Below, in pieces: positions 33,108 to 41,596 of a stretch of 64,000 nt of DNA. Made by a program: the position numbers and the translations under genes. The notes beneath the pieces are model-generated. The model was not told the origin of the DNA, did no database searches, and worked only from the letters and a program-made list of their open reading frames with translations. Position 1 is the stretch's first letter, and each line of letters begins with the position of its first letter. Origin of the DNA: JAGHEK01 sp044426235 (GTDB lineage Bacteria > Bacillota > Clostridia > Peptostreptococcales > Peptostreptococcaceae). Location of the stretch: positions 1 through 64,000 of the forward strand of contig JAWXUS010000006.1 in NCBI GenBank assembly GCA_044426235.1. The letters are read 5' to 3'.

Positions 33108-34505
33108 TTGAAAATATATAATACATTAAATAGACAAAAAGAAGAGTTTATTCCAATAGAAGAAGGAAAAGTAAAAATGTATGTTTGTGGTCCAACTGTA
33201 TACAATTATATACATATTGGAAATGCAAGACCATTTATAATGTTTGAAACTTTAAGAAGATATTTAGAATATAAAGGATACGAAGTAACTTTTGTACAAA
33301 ACTTTACAGATGTTGATGATAAGATAATAAAAAGAGGTCATGAAGAAAATATGACTCCTGAAGAAGTTGCAAATAAATATATACAAGAATATTTTATTGA
33401 TGCAGACAATTTAGGAATTAAAAGAGCAAATATTCATCCAAAAGTTACTGATAATATAGAAGAAATAATAGAGTTCGTTAAAGAACTTGAAAGCAAAGGT
33501 TATGCTTACGAATCTAAAGGAGATGTTTATTTTAATACCAAAGCATTTGATGGATATGGAAAATTATCTAAGCAAAATCAAGAAGATTTAGAGGCAGGGG
33601 CTAGGATTGAAGTAAATAGCAAAAAGAAAAATCCTATGGATTTTGTTTTGTGGAAAGCAAAAAAAGAAGGTGAACCCGGTTGGAATTCTCCTTGGGGAGA
33701 AGGTCGTCCAGGTTGGCATATAGAATGTTCTGTAATGTCTAATAGATATCTTGGTGAAACTATTGATATTCATGCAGGAGGACAAGATTTAACTTTCCCA
33801 CATCATGAAAATGAAGTTGCACAAAGTGAGGCTAGAAGTGGAAAACCATTCTCAAATTACTGGATGCATAATGGATATATAAATATAAATAATGAGAAAA
33901 TGAGTAAGTCAAAAGGTAACTTCTTTACAGTACGTGATATATCTAAAAAATATGATTTAGAAATAGTTAGATTCTTTATGTTATCATCACATTATAGAAA
34001 TCCAGTTAATTTTAGTGATGAATTATTAATGCAATCAAAGGCAGGTCTTGAAAGACTGTATAATGCTAAAGAAAAGTTAGAATTTGTTATAAGTAATTTA
34101 ACGGATTCAAACCTACTTACTGAAGAAGAAAGTTTAGTTAATAATATTAAGGCATTTAAAGGAAAGTTTGTAAATGCTATGGATGATGATTTAAATACTG
34201 CTGATGCAATAAGTATAATGTTTGAGTTATCAAGGTTTATGAATACTAACGTAAATGAAAATTCTTCAAAACAGTTTGCAGTTAAGTGTTTAGAGTTATT
34301 TGTTGAATTAAGCGAAGTACTTAATATCGTTAGTAAGAACGAAGAAAATATAGTTGATGAAGAAATAGAGGATTTAATAAATAAAAGAGTTGATGCTAAG
34401 AAAAATAAAGATTTTGATTTAGCAGATCAAATAAGAAATGAACTTTTAGAAAAGGGAATAGTGATTGAAGACACTAGACAAGGTACTAAATGGAAAAGAG
34501 CATAA
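33108..34505 (+). CDS. cysS: Cysteine--tRNA ligase
   Basis: Class I synthetase of 465 residues. HIGH-type motif YNYIHIGNARP, KMSKS motif KMSKSKGNF, zinc ligands in MYVCGPTVY, ECSV and HHENE. The start is TTG at 33108, placed correctly behind GAGAGGTGA; the in-frame GTG at 33099 overlaps that site. The last 16 bases overlap mrnC, which gives tight coupling. Confidence 0.96.
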   Translation: MKIYNTLNRQKEEFIPIEEGKVKMYVCGPTVYNYIHIGNARPFIMFETLRRYLEYKGYEVTFVQNFTDVDDKIIKRGHEENMTPEEVANKYIQEYFIDADNLGIKRANIHPKVTDNIEEIIEFVKELESKGYAYESKGDVYFNTKAFDGYGKLSKQNQEDLEAGARIEVNSKKKNPMDFVLWKAKKEGEPGWNSPWGEGRPGWHIECSVMSNRYLGETIDIHAGGQDLTFPHHENEVAQSEARSGKPFSNYWMHNGYININNEKMSKSKGNFFTVRDISKKYDLEIVRFFMLSSHYRNPVNFSDELLMQSKAGLERLYNAKEKLEFVISNLTDSNLLTEEESLVNNIKAFKGKFVNAMDDDLNTADAISIMFELSRFMNTNVNENSSKQFAVKCLELFVELSEVLNIVSKNEENIVDEEIEDLINKRVDAKKNKDFDLADQIRNELLEKGIVIEDTRQGTKWKRA

Positions 34506-34897
34506 AAGAAAGTGAATTAATGACAATATCATCTTTAACACTTGCTTATTTAGGAGATACAGTTTTTGAGTCATATATTAGAGAATATCTAATAACTGAA
34601 AATATAAATAGAAAAGTTAATGATTATCATAAAACTGCAGTGAAATATGTTAAAGCACCTTCTCAAGCCAAGATAATTAGAGAGATAGAAAGTGAATTAA
34701 CAGAAGAAGAAGTAAGAGTATATAAAAGAGGTAGAAATCAGAAATCAAATACTAGTGCAAAAAATGCAAATATAATAGATTATAGATGTGCAACTGGTTT
34801 TGAGGCATTAATAGGATACTTATATATTTCAAAAGATACGGAAAGACTTGAATATATAATAAAAAAAGGAATTGAAATTTTAGAAAAAGAAATGTAG
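34490..34897 (+). CDS. mrnC: Mini-ribonuclease III
   Basis: RNase III-like enzyme without an RNA-binding domain; matures 23S rRNA ends in Gram-positives. The 135-residue protein has the RNase III catalytic signature LAYLGDTVFE and FEALIGYLY, plus YKRGRNQKSN. The ATG lies inside the end of cysS. Same order as in Bacillus and Clostridia (cysS-mrnC). Confidence 0.94.
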   Translation: MEKSIKESELMTISSLTLAYLGDTVFESYIREYLITENINRKVNDYHKTAVKYVKAPSQAKIIREIESELTEEEVRVYKRGRNQKSNTSAKNANIIDYRCATGFEALIGYLYISKDTERLEYIIKKGIEILEKEM

Positions 34898-34898
34898 A

Positions 34899-34923
34899 AA
34901 GGGACTTTTTAAGTTCCTTTTTT
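34899..34923 (+). terminator. cysS-mrnC terminator
   Basis: AAGGGACTT and AAGTTCCTT form a stem with a three-base loop, followed by T-run. Confidence 0.87.
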
Positions 34924-35016
34924 CATGCTACTATAAATTACTTAATATTCAAATCAATGGATTAATTTATTGTCATAATGTATAATATAATAAATGAATT
35001 TAGTGAGGAGATACGT

Positions 35017-35775
35017 ATGAAAGTAAAAATAATATCACATACACCAGAGCCAGAAAAAGTAATTACGATGGCGGGTAAACTTTGTTATTCACCAGTAGGT
35101 GTTGATGAAATAGAAAATAATTTAACTGAACAGTCAACTAATAAATTTATAAATATGTTAATGGATTTAGGACACGGAAGTATTTTTGAACACACAACAT
35201 TTACATTTGCAGTAGAGGGAATATCAAGAGTTTGTACTCATCAACTAGTAAGACACAGAATAGCAAGTTTTTCTCAACAAAGTCAAAGATATGTAAAGCT
35301 TGACCAATTTGAGTACATAATACCACAGGAAATAGAAAAAATTAAAGAAGCTAAAGAGTTGTTTATAGAGGCTATGAAAAAAGATCAAGAAACTTATGAT
35401 AAGTTAGTGGAAATACTTTTTGATAAGCATTATAATCATTTAATTGAAAATGGGACTAGCGATAAGTCTGCAAAAAATAAAGCAGAAAAAATGGCAATAG
35501 AAGATGCAAGATATGTTTTTCCAAATGCTTGTGAAACAAAAATAGTATTTACTATGAACGCTAGAAGTCTATATAATTTTATAAATCATCGAGCTTGTGA
35601 AAGGGCTCAAACGGAAATAAGAGAGATGTCTATATTAATGCTTAAAGAGCTTAAAAAAGTAGCACCTCTTCTTTTTGAAAATATTGGACCTAATTGCGTT
35701 TCAGGACCGTGTCCGGAAAAAAATATGACTTGCGGTAAAATAGTAGAAATAAGAGAAAAATTTAAAAATTTATAA
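35017..35775 (+). CDS. thyX: Flavin-dependent thymidylate synthase
   Basis: Makes dTMP from dUMP with FAD, NADPH and methylene-folate. The ThyX signature RHRxxSxxxxSxRY is intact as RHRIASFSQQSQRY. The 252-residue protein also has SIFEHTTFTF and an Arg-rich nucleotide site (NHRACERAQTEIREM). The ATG at 35017 follows GAGGAG; the longer frame from 34978 is rejected. Likely cotranscribed with rlmB 15 bases downstream. Confidence 0.96.
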   Translation: MKVKIISHTPEPEKVITMAGKLCYSPVGVDEIENNLTEQSTNKFINMLMDLGHGSIFEHTTFTFAVEGISRVCTHQLVRHRIASFSQQSQRYVKLDQFEYIIPQEIEKIKEAKELFIEAMKKDQETYDKLVEILFDKHYNHLIENGTSDKSAKNKAEKMAIEDARYVFPNACETKIVFTMNARSLYNFINHRACERAQTEIREMSILMLKELKKVAPLLFENIGPNCVSGPCPEKNMTCGKIVEIREKFKNL

Positions 35776-35790
35776 ACATAGGAGAAAAAA

Positions 35791-36519
35791 ATGGCACAAA
35801 TAGAAGGAAGAAATCCAGTTATAGAAGCTATAAAAAGTGATAGAGAAATAGATAAAATAATGATAGCAGGAAAAGAAGGATCAATAAAAAAGATTCTTGG
35901 AATGGCAAAAGACAAAGGAATAATAGTACAAAATGTTGATAGAAATAAACTTGATGAAATAAGTGAAAGTCATTCACATCAAGGCGTTATAGCTATGGTT
36001 AGTGATTATAAATATCAAGAATTAGATGAAGTTATTGAAACTGTAAAACAAAAAGGAGAAGATGCTTTCATAATAATACTTGATGAAATAACTGATCCTC
36101 ATAATTTAGGGTCAATAATTAGAACGGCAGATGCAGTAGGTGCGCATGCTGTTATAATTCCAAAGAGAAGATCAGTTGGAATAACTGCAGTAGTTGCAAA
36201 GGCATCAGCAGGAGCAGTTGAATATGTTCCAGTTTGTAAAGTAACGAATATAGTAAATACTATAAAAAAATTAAAAGACGAAGGTCTTTGGATAGCTGCA
36301 GCTGATATGGACGGAGAAGTTTTCTATAATCAAAACTTAAAAGGTCCATTAGGTCTTGTAATTGGAAGTGAAGGATTTGGGATTTCTAGACTTGTAAAAG
36401 AAAATTGTGACTTTACAATAAAGATGCCTATGATTGGAAACGTAACATCTTTAAATGCATCTGTTGCAGGTGGAATTCTTTTATATGAAATATTTAAGCA
36501 AAGAAATAATGAAAAGTAG
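35791..36519 (+). CDS. rlmB: TrmH-family rRNA 2'-O-methyltransferase, RlmB type
   Basis: SPOUT methyltransferase, probably acting on 23S rRNA G2251. The 242-residue protein has the substrate-binding N-domain (IEGRNPVIEAIKSDR) and the knotted SAM site (LDEITDPHNLGSIIRTADA, GLVIGSEGFGISRL, SLNASVAGGILLYE). Exact target by homology only. The last 11 bases overlap yacP. Confidence 0.93.
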   Translation: MAQIEGRNPVIEAIKSDREIDKIMIAGKEGSIKKILGMAKDKGIIVQNVDRNKLDEISESHSHQGVIAMVSDYKYQELDEVIETVKQKGEDAFIIILDEITDPHNLGSIIRTADAVGAHAVIIPKRRSVGITAVVAKASAGAVEYVPVCKVTNIVNTIKKLKDEGLWIAAADMDGEVFYNQNLKGPLGLVIGSEGFGISRLVKENCDFTIKMPMIGNVTSLNASVAGGILLYEIFKQRNNEK

Positions 36520-37030
36520 AAAAATTTTAATTGTAGATGGATATAACATAATAAATGCATGGGATTCACTAAAAGAATTAGCTCAAACAGATTTAAATCA
36601 TTCAAGAGATAAATTGATAGATATAATAATTGAATTTGCATCATTTACAGGAAGAAAAGCAATAATAGTTTTCGATGCATATAACATTAAAAATAGCATA
36701 GAAACTAAAGAAAAAAGAAAAAACGTAGTGGTTGTATATACAAAAGAACATCAAACTGCAGATAGCTATATAGAAAGTTACGTTGATAAGTTATCTAAAT
36801 ATGATGATGTTAAAGTTGCAACCAATGATTATGCAGAACAACAAATCGTACTTGGAAAAGGTGCAACAAGAATTTCTTCAAGAGAATTAAATATAGAAAT
36901 TGAAAATATAAAACAAAGAATTAAAGAAAGTAATAATAATGGACAAAAAAAGATTCAAAGACACCGTTTAGAAGATAGATTAAATTCGGAAGTTTTGTCG
37001 AAACTTGAGAAGATTCGTAGAAGTGATTGA
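36509..37030 (+). CDS. NYN domain ribonuclease-like protein, YacP/Rae1 family
   Basis: A 173-residue protein with the PIN-like NYN fold: ILIVDGYNIINAW at the start, IIVFDAYNI and VATNDYAEQQIVLGKGA later. The family includes Bacillus Rae1, a ribosome-associated endonuclease that cuts mRNA in the A site. The start at 36509 overlaps the rlmB end; the longer in-frame ATG at 36455 lies well inside rlmB. sigH follows, the conserved order. Confidence 0.88.
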   Translation: MKSRKILIVDGYNIINAWDSLKELAQTDLNHSRDKLIDIIIEFASFTGRKAIIVFDAYNIKNSIETKEKRKNVVVVYTKEHQTADSYIESYVDKLSKYDDVKVATNDYAEQQIVLGKGATRISSRELNIEIENIKQRIKESNNNGQKKIQRHRLEDRLNSEVLSKLEKIRRSD

Positions 37031-37056
37031 AATCACTTTATTTCTTGCGGTATAAT
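37027..37056 (+). promoter_or_regulatory. sigH promoter
   Basis: TTGAAA (37027-37032) and TATAAT (37051-37056), 18 bases apart, beginning in the yacP stop codon. A small hairpin AGTGATT/AATCACT overlaps the -35. Confidence 0.65.
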
Positions 37057-37088
37057 ATAGCTATTAAAAGTTTTTTAGGGGGAAAGAG

Positions 37089-37736
37089 ATGTTAATAGCG
37101 AATGATGAAACTTTTGATAATTTGAATTTTTATCAAAAAGATGAACATGAAATAGTATTAAATGCTAGTAAAGGGGATAAAATAGCATTAGAGTACATAC
37201 TAAAAAAATATGTTAAATTTGTTAAAATAAAAGCGAAATCTTACTTTTTAATAGGCGCAGATAGTGACGATATAATTCAAGAGGGAATGATTGGTTTATA
37301 TAAAGCTATAAGAGATTTTGATCCAACTAAGACAAGTTCTTTTAAAGCTTTCGCAGATGTTTGTATAACACGTCAAATAATAACTGCAATAAAAACTGCA
37401 ACAAGGCAAAAACATATGCCTCTCAATTCTTACGTGTCATTAAATAAACCGGTTTATGAAGAAGAATCTGAAAGAACTCTTATTGATATGATAGCTCCAA
37501 TTATTAATAACGATCCAGAACAACTAATAATTAGTAAAGAGGAACTAAAACGAATTCAAGAAAAAATGAATGAAGTTTTAAGTGAATTAGAGCTAAAAGT
37601 AGTTGAACTTTATCTAAATGGAAAGAGTTATCAAGATATAGCAGACAAATTAGAAAGAGATGTTAAGTCAATAGACAATGCTTTACAAAGAGTAAAGAGA
37701 AAATTGGAAAAATCTCTTGAAAACAATAATGATTAA
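37089..37736 (+). CDS. sigH: RNA polymerase sigma-H factor
   Basis: Sigma-70 family factor for early sporulation and stationary phase. The 215-residue protein has region 2 (DDIIQEGMIGLYKAIRDFD, with the DNA-melting segment FKAFADVCITRQI) and region 4 (LSELELKVVELYLNGKSYQDIA). The position between yacP and the rpmG-secE-nusG block is as in Bacillus, where spo0H sits here. Start behind AGGGGGA. A strong promoter for tuf lies inside its last codons. Confidence 0.93.
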   Translation: MLIANDETFDNLNFYQKDEHEIVLNASKGDKIALEYILKKYVKFVKIKAKSYFLIGADSDDIIQEGMIGLYKAIRDFDPTKTSSFKAFADVCITRQIITAIKTATRQKHMPLNSYVSLNKPVYEEESERTLIDMIAPIINNDPEQLIISKEELKRIQEKMNEVLSELELKVVELYLNGKSYQDIADKLERDVKSIDNALQRVKRKLEKSLENNND

Positions 37737-37745
37737 TAGTAAAAT
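37717..37745 (+). promoter_or_regulatory. Promoter of the first tuf gene
   Basis: TTGAAA (37717-37722) and TAAAAT (37740-37745), 17 bases apart. The -35 box lies inside sigH and the -10 box just after its stop. Confidence 0.75.
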
Positions 37746-37805
37746 GTTACTGTAGCCTATTTTAGGCAGAATTTTAATTTATATTTTATAAGGAGGTATT
37801 TCGAG

Positions 37806-38999
37806 ATGGCAAAAGCTAAATTTGAAAGAAACAAGCCACACGTAAATATAGGAACAATAGGGCACGTTGACCACGGTAAAACTACGTTAACAGCTGCAAT
37901 AACAAAAACTCTACACCACAAATATCAATTAGGGGAAGCAGTAGACTTCGCTAATATAGATAAAGCACCAGAAGAAAGAGAAAGAGGAATCACAATATCA
38001 ACAGCACACGTTGAATATGAGACTCCAAATAGACATTATGCACACGTTGACTGTCCAGGACATGCTGATTATGTTAAGAACATGATAACAGGAGCAGCTC
38101 AAATGGATGGAGCAATATTAGTTTGTTCAGCAACAGATGGACCAATGCCTCAAACAAGAGAGCATATATTATTATCAAGACAAGTTGGGGTACCATATAT
38201 AGTAGTATTCTTAAACAAGTGTGATGTAGTAGATGATGAAGAATTATTAGAGTTAGTTGAAATGGAAATAAGAGACTTATTAAACGAGTACGATTTCCCA
38301 GGAGATGATACTCCAATAATGAGAGGATCAGCTTTAATGGCATTAGAAGATCCAGATTCAGAGTGGGGTAACAAAATAGTAGAATTATTCGAGCAAATAG
38401 ATACTTATATACCAGAGCCAGAAAGAGCAGTAGATAAGACTTTCTTAATGCCAGTAGAAGATGTATTCTCAATAACAGGAAGAGGAACAGTTGCTACAGG
38501 AAGAGTAGAAAGAGGAGTACTTAAGGTTCAAGATGAAGTTGAAGTAATAGGATTAACTGAAGAGCCAAGAAAAGTAGTAGTAACAGGAGTAGAAATGTTC
38601 AGAAAATTATTAGATCAAGCACAAGCTGGAGATAATATAGGAGCATTAATAAGAGGGATTCAAAGAGATGAAATCCAAAGAGGTCAAGTTTTAGCTAAAG
38701 CTGGAAGTGTTAAGGCACATACAAAGTTTAAGGCTGAGGTTTACGTATTAAAGAAAGAAGAAGGTGGTAGACATACTCCATTCTTCGATGGATACAGACC
38801 ACAATTTTACTTTAGAACAACTGACGTTACAGGAGCTTGTAAGTTACCAGATGGAATAGAAATGGTAATGCCAGGAGATAACGTAACAATGACAGTTGAT
38901 TTAATAAACTCAATAGCGATAGAAGAAGGATTAAGATTCGCTATAAGAGAAGGTGGAAGAACAGTTGCTTCGGGAGTTGTTGCTTCTATAGAAGAATAA
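37806..38999 (+). CDS. tuf: Elongation factor Tu, copy 1
   Basis: GTPase that delivers aminoacyl-tRNA to the ribosome. The 397-residue protein has P-loop GHVDHGKT, switch II DCPGHADY, NKCD and SAL guanine motifs, then the two beta-barrel domains. It is identical to the copy at 53590-54783. It has its own promoter and terminator, between sigH and rpmG, away from the str operon. Confidence 0.98.
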   Translation: MAKAKFERNKPHVNIGTIGHVDHGKTTLTAAITKTLHHKYQLGEAVDFANIDKAPEERERGITISTAHVEYETPNRHYAHVDCPGHADYVKNMITGAAQMDGAILVCSATDGPMPQTREHILLSRQVGVPYIVVFLNKCDVVDDEELLELVEMEIRDLLNEYDFPGDDTPIMRGSALMALEDPDSEWGNKIVELFEQIDTYIPEPERAVDKTFLMPVEDVFSITGRGTVATGRVERGVLKVQDEVEVIGLTEEPRKVVVTGVEMFRKLLDQAQAGDNIGALIRGIQRDEIQRGQVLAKAGSVKAHTKFKAEVYVLKKEEGGRHTPFFDGYRPQFYFRTTDVTGACKLPDGIEMVMPGDNVTMTVDLINSIAIEEGLRFAIREGGRTVASGVVASIEE

Positions 39000-39024
39000 T
39001 ATTTAATTATATTATTTTTAAAGA

Positions 39025-39050
39025 AGAGGGAGAGAAATCTCTCTCTTTTT
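39025..39050 (+). terminator. Terminator of tuf copy 1
   Basis: An AGAGGGAGAGA / TCTCTCTCTTT hairpin ending in T-run. It is part of the segment shared with copy 2. Confidence 0.85.
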
Positions 39051-39098
39051 AGCATATTTTTTACTAAAATACCTTATTGTAAGCATACATATAAATCC

Positions 39099-39127
39099 TT
39101 GACACAAATAATAAATTATGTTAAGTT
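39099..39127 (+). promoter_or_regulatory. rpmG-secE-nusG promoter
   Basis: TTGACA (39099-39104), then after 17 bases TAAGTT (39122-39127) with an upstream TG (extended -10). The -35 is perfect, the -10 weak. Confidence 0.6.
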
Positions 39128-39152
39128 ATAAAGGATGACGATTAAGGAAGGT

Positions 39153-39178
39153 AATAATACCTCAATAGGTGTTATTTT
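39153..39178 (+). promoter_or_regulatory. Hairpin in the rpmG leader
   Basis: AATAATACCT and AGGTGTTATT pair over ten bases (one G-T) with a CAAT loop, followed by TT only. It lies between promoter and rpmG, so it may be a weak attenuator or mRNA stabiliser. Confidence 0.5.
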
Positions 39179-39214
39179 ACTATATATATAGTACAACAAT
39201 TTGGAGGTGTAATG

Positions 39215-39364
39215 ATGAGAGTTAAGATAACTTTAGCATGTACAGAGTGTAAGCAAAGAAACTACAACACTACTAAGAACAAAAAGAACAATCCTGACAG
39301 AATAGAATTACAAAAGTATTGTAGATTCTGTAAGTCGCATATAGCTCATAAGGAAACAAAATAG
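39215..39364 (+). CDS. rpmG: Large ribosomal subunit protein L33
   Basis: A 49-residue zinc-type L33, read directly: MRVKITLACTECKQRNYNTT, then KYCRFCKSHIAHKET. Two CxxC pairs are intact, so this is the zinc-binding (C+) form. Two ATG codons are adjacent (39212, 39215); the second has the better spacing behind GGAGG. Confidence 0.95.
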   Translation: MRVKITLACTECKQRNYNTTKNKKNNPDRIELQKYCRFCKSHIAHKETK

Positions 39365-39388
39365 TTTACTAAGGATGTGAGTGTAAAA

Positions 39389-39604
39389 GTGGATACACAA
39401 ACTAAAAAAGCCAACAAAGAAAAATTCAATTTAGTTTCATACATAAAAGAGACTAAAGTTGAATTGAATAGGGTTACGTGGCCAACAAAGAAAGAGTTGT
39501 TAAAAAATACAGGTGTAGTTTTAACAGTCGTAATTTTATCCACTATATTAGTATGGGGATTAGATACTATATTATCTAATATACTTAAACTTGTACTAAA
39601 ATAG
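39389..39604 (+). CDS. secE: Preprotein translocase subunit SecE
   Basis: Essential single-helix clamp of the SecYEG channel. A short charged N terminus is followed by the SecE signature ELNRVTWPTKKELLKNTG and one membrane helix (VVLTVVILSTILVWGLD). Start is uncertain: GTG at 39389 gives 71 residues, GTG at 39377 gives 75. AAGGA at 39371-39375 is too close to the first and far from the second. Followed by nusG, the usual order. Confidence 0.92.
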   Translation: MDTQTKKANKEKFNLVSYIKETKVELNRVTWPTKKELLKNTGVVLTVVILSTILVWGLDTILSNILKLVLK

Positions 39605-39622
39605 GAAAAAGGAGAATACAAA

Positions 39623-40165
39623 ATGTCAGAATTACAAGAGTTAAAATGGTATGTTGTACATACCTATTCAGGACATGAAAACAAAGTTAAAGCTACTATA
39701 GAAAAAGCTGTAAAAACTAGAAGTATGGAAAAATACATACCTGCAGTTATTGTTCCAACTGAAGAGGTAGTTGAAATTACTAAAACAGGAAAACAAAAAA
39801 CTAGACAGCGTAAAGTTTTTCCAAGTTATGTTCTATTAAAGATGATAATGACTGATGAATCGTGGTATATAGTAAGAAATACAAAGGGTGTGACGGGGTT
39901 TGTTGGACCTGGATCAAAACCTGTACCACTTAGCGAAGAAGAAGTATTATCTATGGGTATAGAATTAGAAGAACAAAATGTTGTTAATAAAGGTATAAAC
40001 TTTGAAATTGGTCAAACTGTAGAAATCAGTGAAGGTTCATTCAAAGGAAATGTAGCAACATTACAAAGTATTAATTTAGAAGAAGAAACTGTTACTGTTT
40101 CTTTAGAAGTTTTTGGAAAAGAAACTTCAGTAGAGTTAAACTTTAGATCAATAAAAAAATTATAA
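39623..40165 (+). CDS. nusG: Transcription termination/antitermination factor NusG
   Basis: Binds RNA polymerase and affects pausing, termination and coupling to the ribosome. The 180-residue protein has the NGN domain (WYVVHTYSGHENKVKATIE, FPSYVLLKM, VRNTKGVTGFVG) and a C-terminal KOW domain (GQTVEISEGSFKGNVATL). Normal length. Confidence 0.97.
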   Translation: MSELQELKWYVVHTYSGHENKVKATIEKAVKTRSMEKYIPAVIVPTEEVVEITKTGKQKTRQRKVFPSYVLLKMIMTDESWYIVRNTKGVTGFVGPGSKPVPLSEEEVLSMGIELEEQNVVNKGINFEIGQTVEISEGSFKGNVATLQSINLEEETVTVSLEVFGKETSVELNFRSIKKL

Positions 40166-40199
40166 AATATTATAGAGAAAATTTGAGGAGGTGCGCTCA

Positions 40200-40625
40200 A
40201 TGGCTAAAAAAGTTATAGGTCAAATAAAATTACAAATACCTGCAGGAAAGGCAACACCTGCTCCACCAGTTGGTCCAGCATTAGGGCAACACGGAGTAAA
40301 CATAATGGGATTCACTAAGGAATTCAATGCAAAAACTGCAGATCAAGCAGGGATGATAATACCAGTTGTTATAACTGTGTATCAAGATAGATCATTCTCG
40401 TTCATAACAAAAACTCCACCAGCTGCAATATTACTTAAAAAAGCTGCTGGTTTAGAATCAGCTTCAGGAGAACCAAATAAGACTAAAGTTGCTACTTTAT
40501 CTTCTGCTGAAATAAGAAAGATAGCTGAACTTAAGATGCCAGATTTAAATGCTGCGTCTGTTGAAACTGCAATGAGTATGATAGCAGGAACTGCTAGAAG
40601 TATGGGAATTGTTGTTCAAGACTAA
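40200..40625 (+). CDS. rplK: Large ribosomal subunit protein L11
   Basis: Binds the GTPase-associated centre of 23S rRNA. The 141-residue protein has GQIKLQIPAGKATPAPPVGP and the thiopeptide-contact proline-rich region unaltered by eye. ATG at 40200 follows GAGGAGGTG; an upstream in-frame ATG at 40191 overlaps that site. Confidence 0.97.
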   Translation: MAKKVIGQIKLQIPAGKATPAPPVGPALGQHGVNIMGFTKEFNAKTADQAGMIIPVVITVYQDRSFSFITKTPPAAILLKKAAGLESASGEPNKTKVATLSSAEIRKIAELKMPDLNAASVETAMSMIAGTARSMGIVVQD

Positions 40626-40644
40626 TTAATCACTTTTAAAATAA

Positions 40645-40672
40645 GTGGGAGGCGAAAGCCGAATATAACCAC
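40645..40672 (+). promoter_or_regulatory. Probable L1 binding site before rplA
   Basis: GTGG (40645-40648) and CCAC (40669-40672) close a hairpin with inner GGC-GAAA-GCC and an asymmetric loop GAATATAA. This mimics the L1 site on 23S rRNA and matches known L1 autoregulatory leaders. L1 would repress translation of rplA, and perhaps rplK. Confidence 0.7.
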
Positions 40673-40686
40673 GGGAGGATAATAAA

Positions 40687-41385
40687 ATGGCTAAGAAAAC
40701 AAAAAAATATGCTGAAGCATTAAGTAAAATAGATAGAACTAAGTTATATGACGCTAAAGAAGCTTTAAATTTAGTAGTTGAAGTTGCAACTGCTAAGTTT
40801 GATGAAACTGTAGAAGCTCATATAAAATTAGGTGTTGATTCAAGACATGCTGATCAACAAGTAAGAGGAGCAGTTGTTCTTCCTCACGGAACTGGTAAAA
40901 CTAAAAGAGTTTTAGTTTTCGCTAAAGGAGAAAAAGCTAAAGAAGCTGAAGCTGCTGGAGCTGATTTCGTAGGAGCTGAAGAATTAGTTCAAAAAATTCA
41001 AGGTGAAAACTGGTTTGAATTTGATGTAATAGTTGCTACTCCTGATATGATGGGTGTAGTTGGTAGATTAGGTAGAGTTTTAGGACCTAAAGGATTAATG
41101 CCAAATCCAAAATCAGGAACTGTTACATTTGATGTAACTAAAGCTGTTGAAGAAATAAAAGCAGGTAAGGTTGAATATAGATTAGATAAAACTAATATAA
41201 TTCACGTTGCTGTTGGTAAAGTTTCTTTCGGTGGAGAAAAGTTAGCTGAAAACTTTGCAGTATTAATGGATGCTATACTTAAAGCTAAGCCATCTGCTGC
41301 TAAAGGTCAATACTTAAAGAGTGTTGCTGTTGCTTCGACAATGGGACCTGGTGTTAAGTTAAACCAAAACAAAATAAGCGAATAA
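40687..41385 (+). CDS. rplA: Large ribosomal subunit protein L1
   Basis: Forms the mobile L1 stalk that guides tRNA from the E site. The 232-residue protein has the signature VGRLGRVLGPKGLMPNPKSGT. Likely autoregulated through the hairpin just upstream. Normal length. Confidence 0.97.
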   Translation: MAKKTKKYAEALSKIDRTKLYDAKEALNLVVEVATAKFDETVEAHIKLGVDSRHADQQVRGAVVLPHGTGKTKRVLVFAKGEKAKEAEAAGADFVGAEELVQKIQGENWFEFDVIVATPDMMGVVGRLGRVLGPKGLMPNPKSGTVTFDVTKAVEEIKAGKVEYRLDKTNIIHVAVGKVSFGGEKLAENFAVLMDAILKAKPSAAKGQYLKSVAVASTMGPGVKLNQNKISE

Positions 41386-41391
41386 TAACTA

Positions 41392-41420
41392 TTGACAATA
41401 TATTTTAAAAATGTTATCAT
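41392..41420 (+). promoter_or_regulatory. rplJL promoter
   Basis: TTGACA (41392-41397) and TATCAT (41415-41420), 17 bases apart. Confidence 0.8.
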
Positions 41421-41439
41421 AGTTTTTGTTAAAACAGAA

Positions 41440-41583
41440 TAGATTTGCCGTAGACAGTAGGTGCCAAGCTTAAATATCCTACCGAGGTTTTAGATAAATT
41501 TTCGAAATTACTAAAGCTTTTGTATGTCTTCATACAAAAGCTTTTTTGATTTGCGGCAAGTGCTAAACCTATCAAAAAAAAGG
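41440..41583 (+). promoter_or_regulatory. L10 leader of rplJL
   Basis: A known ribosomal leader type. TTGCCG (41445-41450) pairs with CGGCAA (41554-41559) to close it. It holds a CAGTAGGTGCCAAGC segment and a long 14-pair hairpin (AAAGCTTTTGTATG with its complement, TCTT loop, 41513-41540) followed by a T-run. The L10-L12 complex binds such leaders to limit rplJL expression. The hairpin could also work as a terminator. Ends are approximate. Confidence 0.85.
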
Positions 41584-41596
41584 AGGTGCACGTATT

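Larger units (their letters stand above)
37806..39050 (+). repeat. Direct repeat, tuf copy 1 with 3' flank
   Basis: The coding sequence plus about 50 bases after it match 53590-54834, with no difference found where I compared them. Upstream, only AGGAGGTATTTC is shared; then GAG (copy 1) against AAA (copy 2) just before the ATG. The copies lie 15.8 kb apart in direct orientation. Confidence 0.93.

Noticed and set aside
38074..38472. Long - strand frames inside tuf, repeated at 53858-54256
   Set aside because: They are shadows of tuf codon bias, have no start signals, and repeat only because tuf is duplicated.
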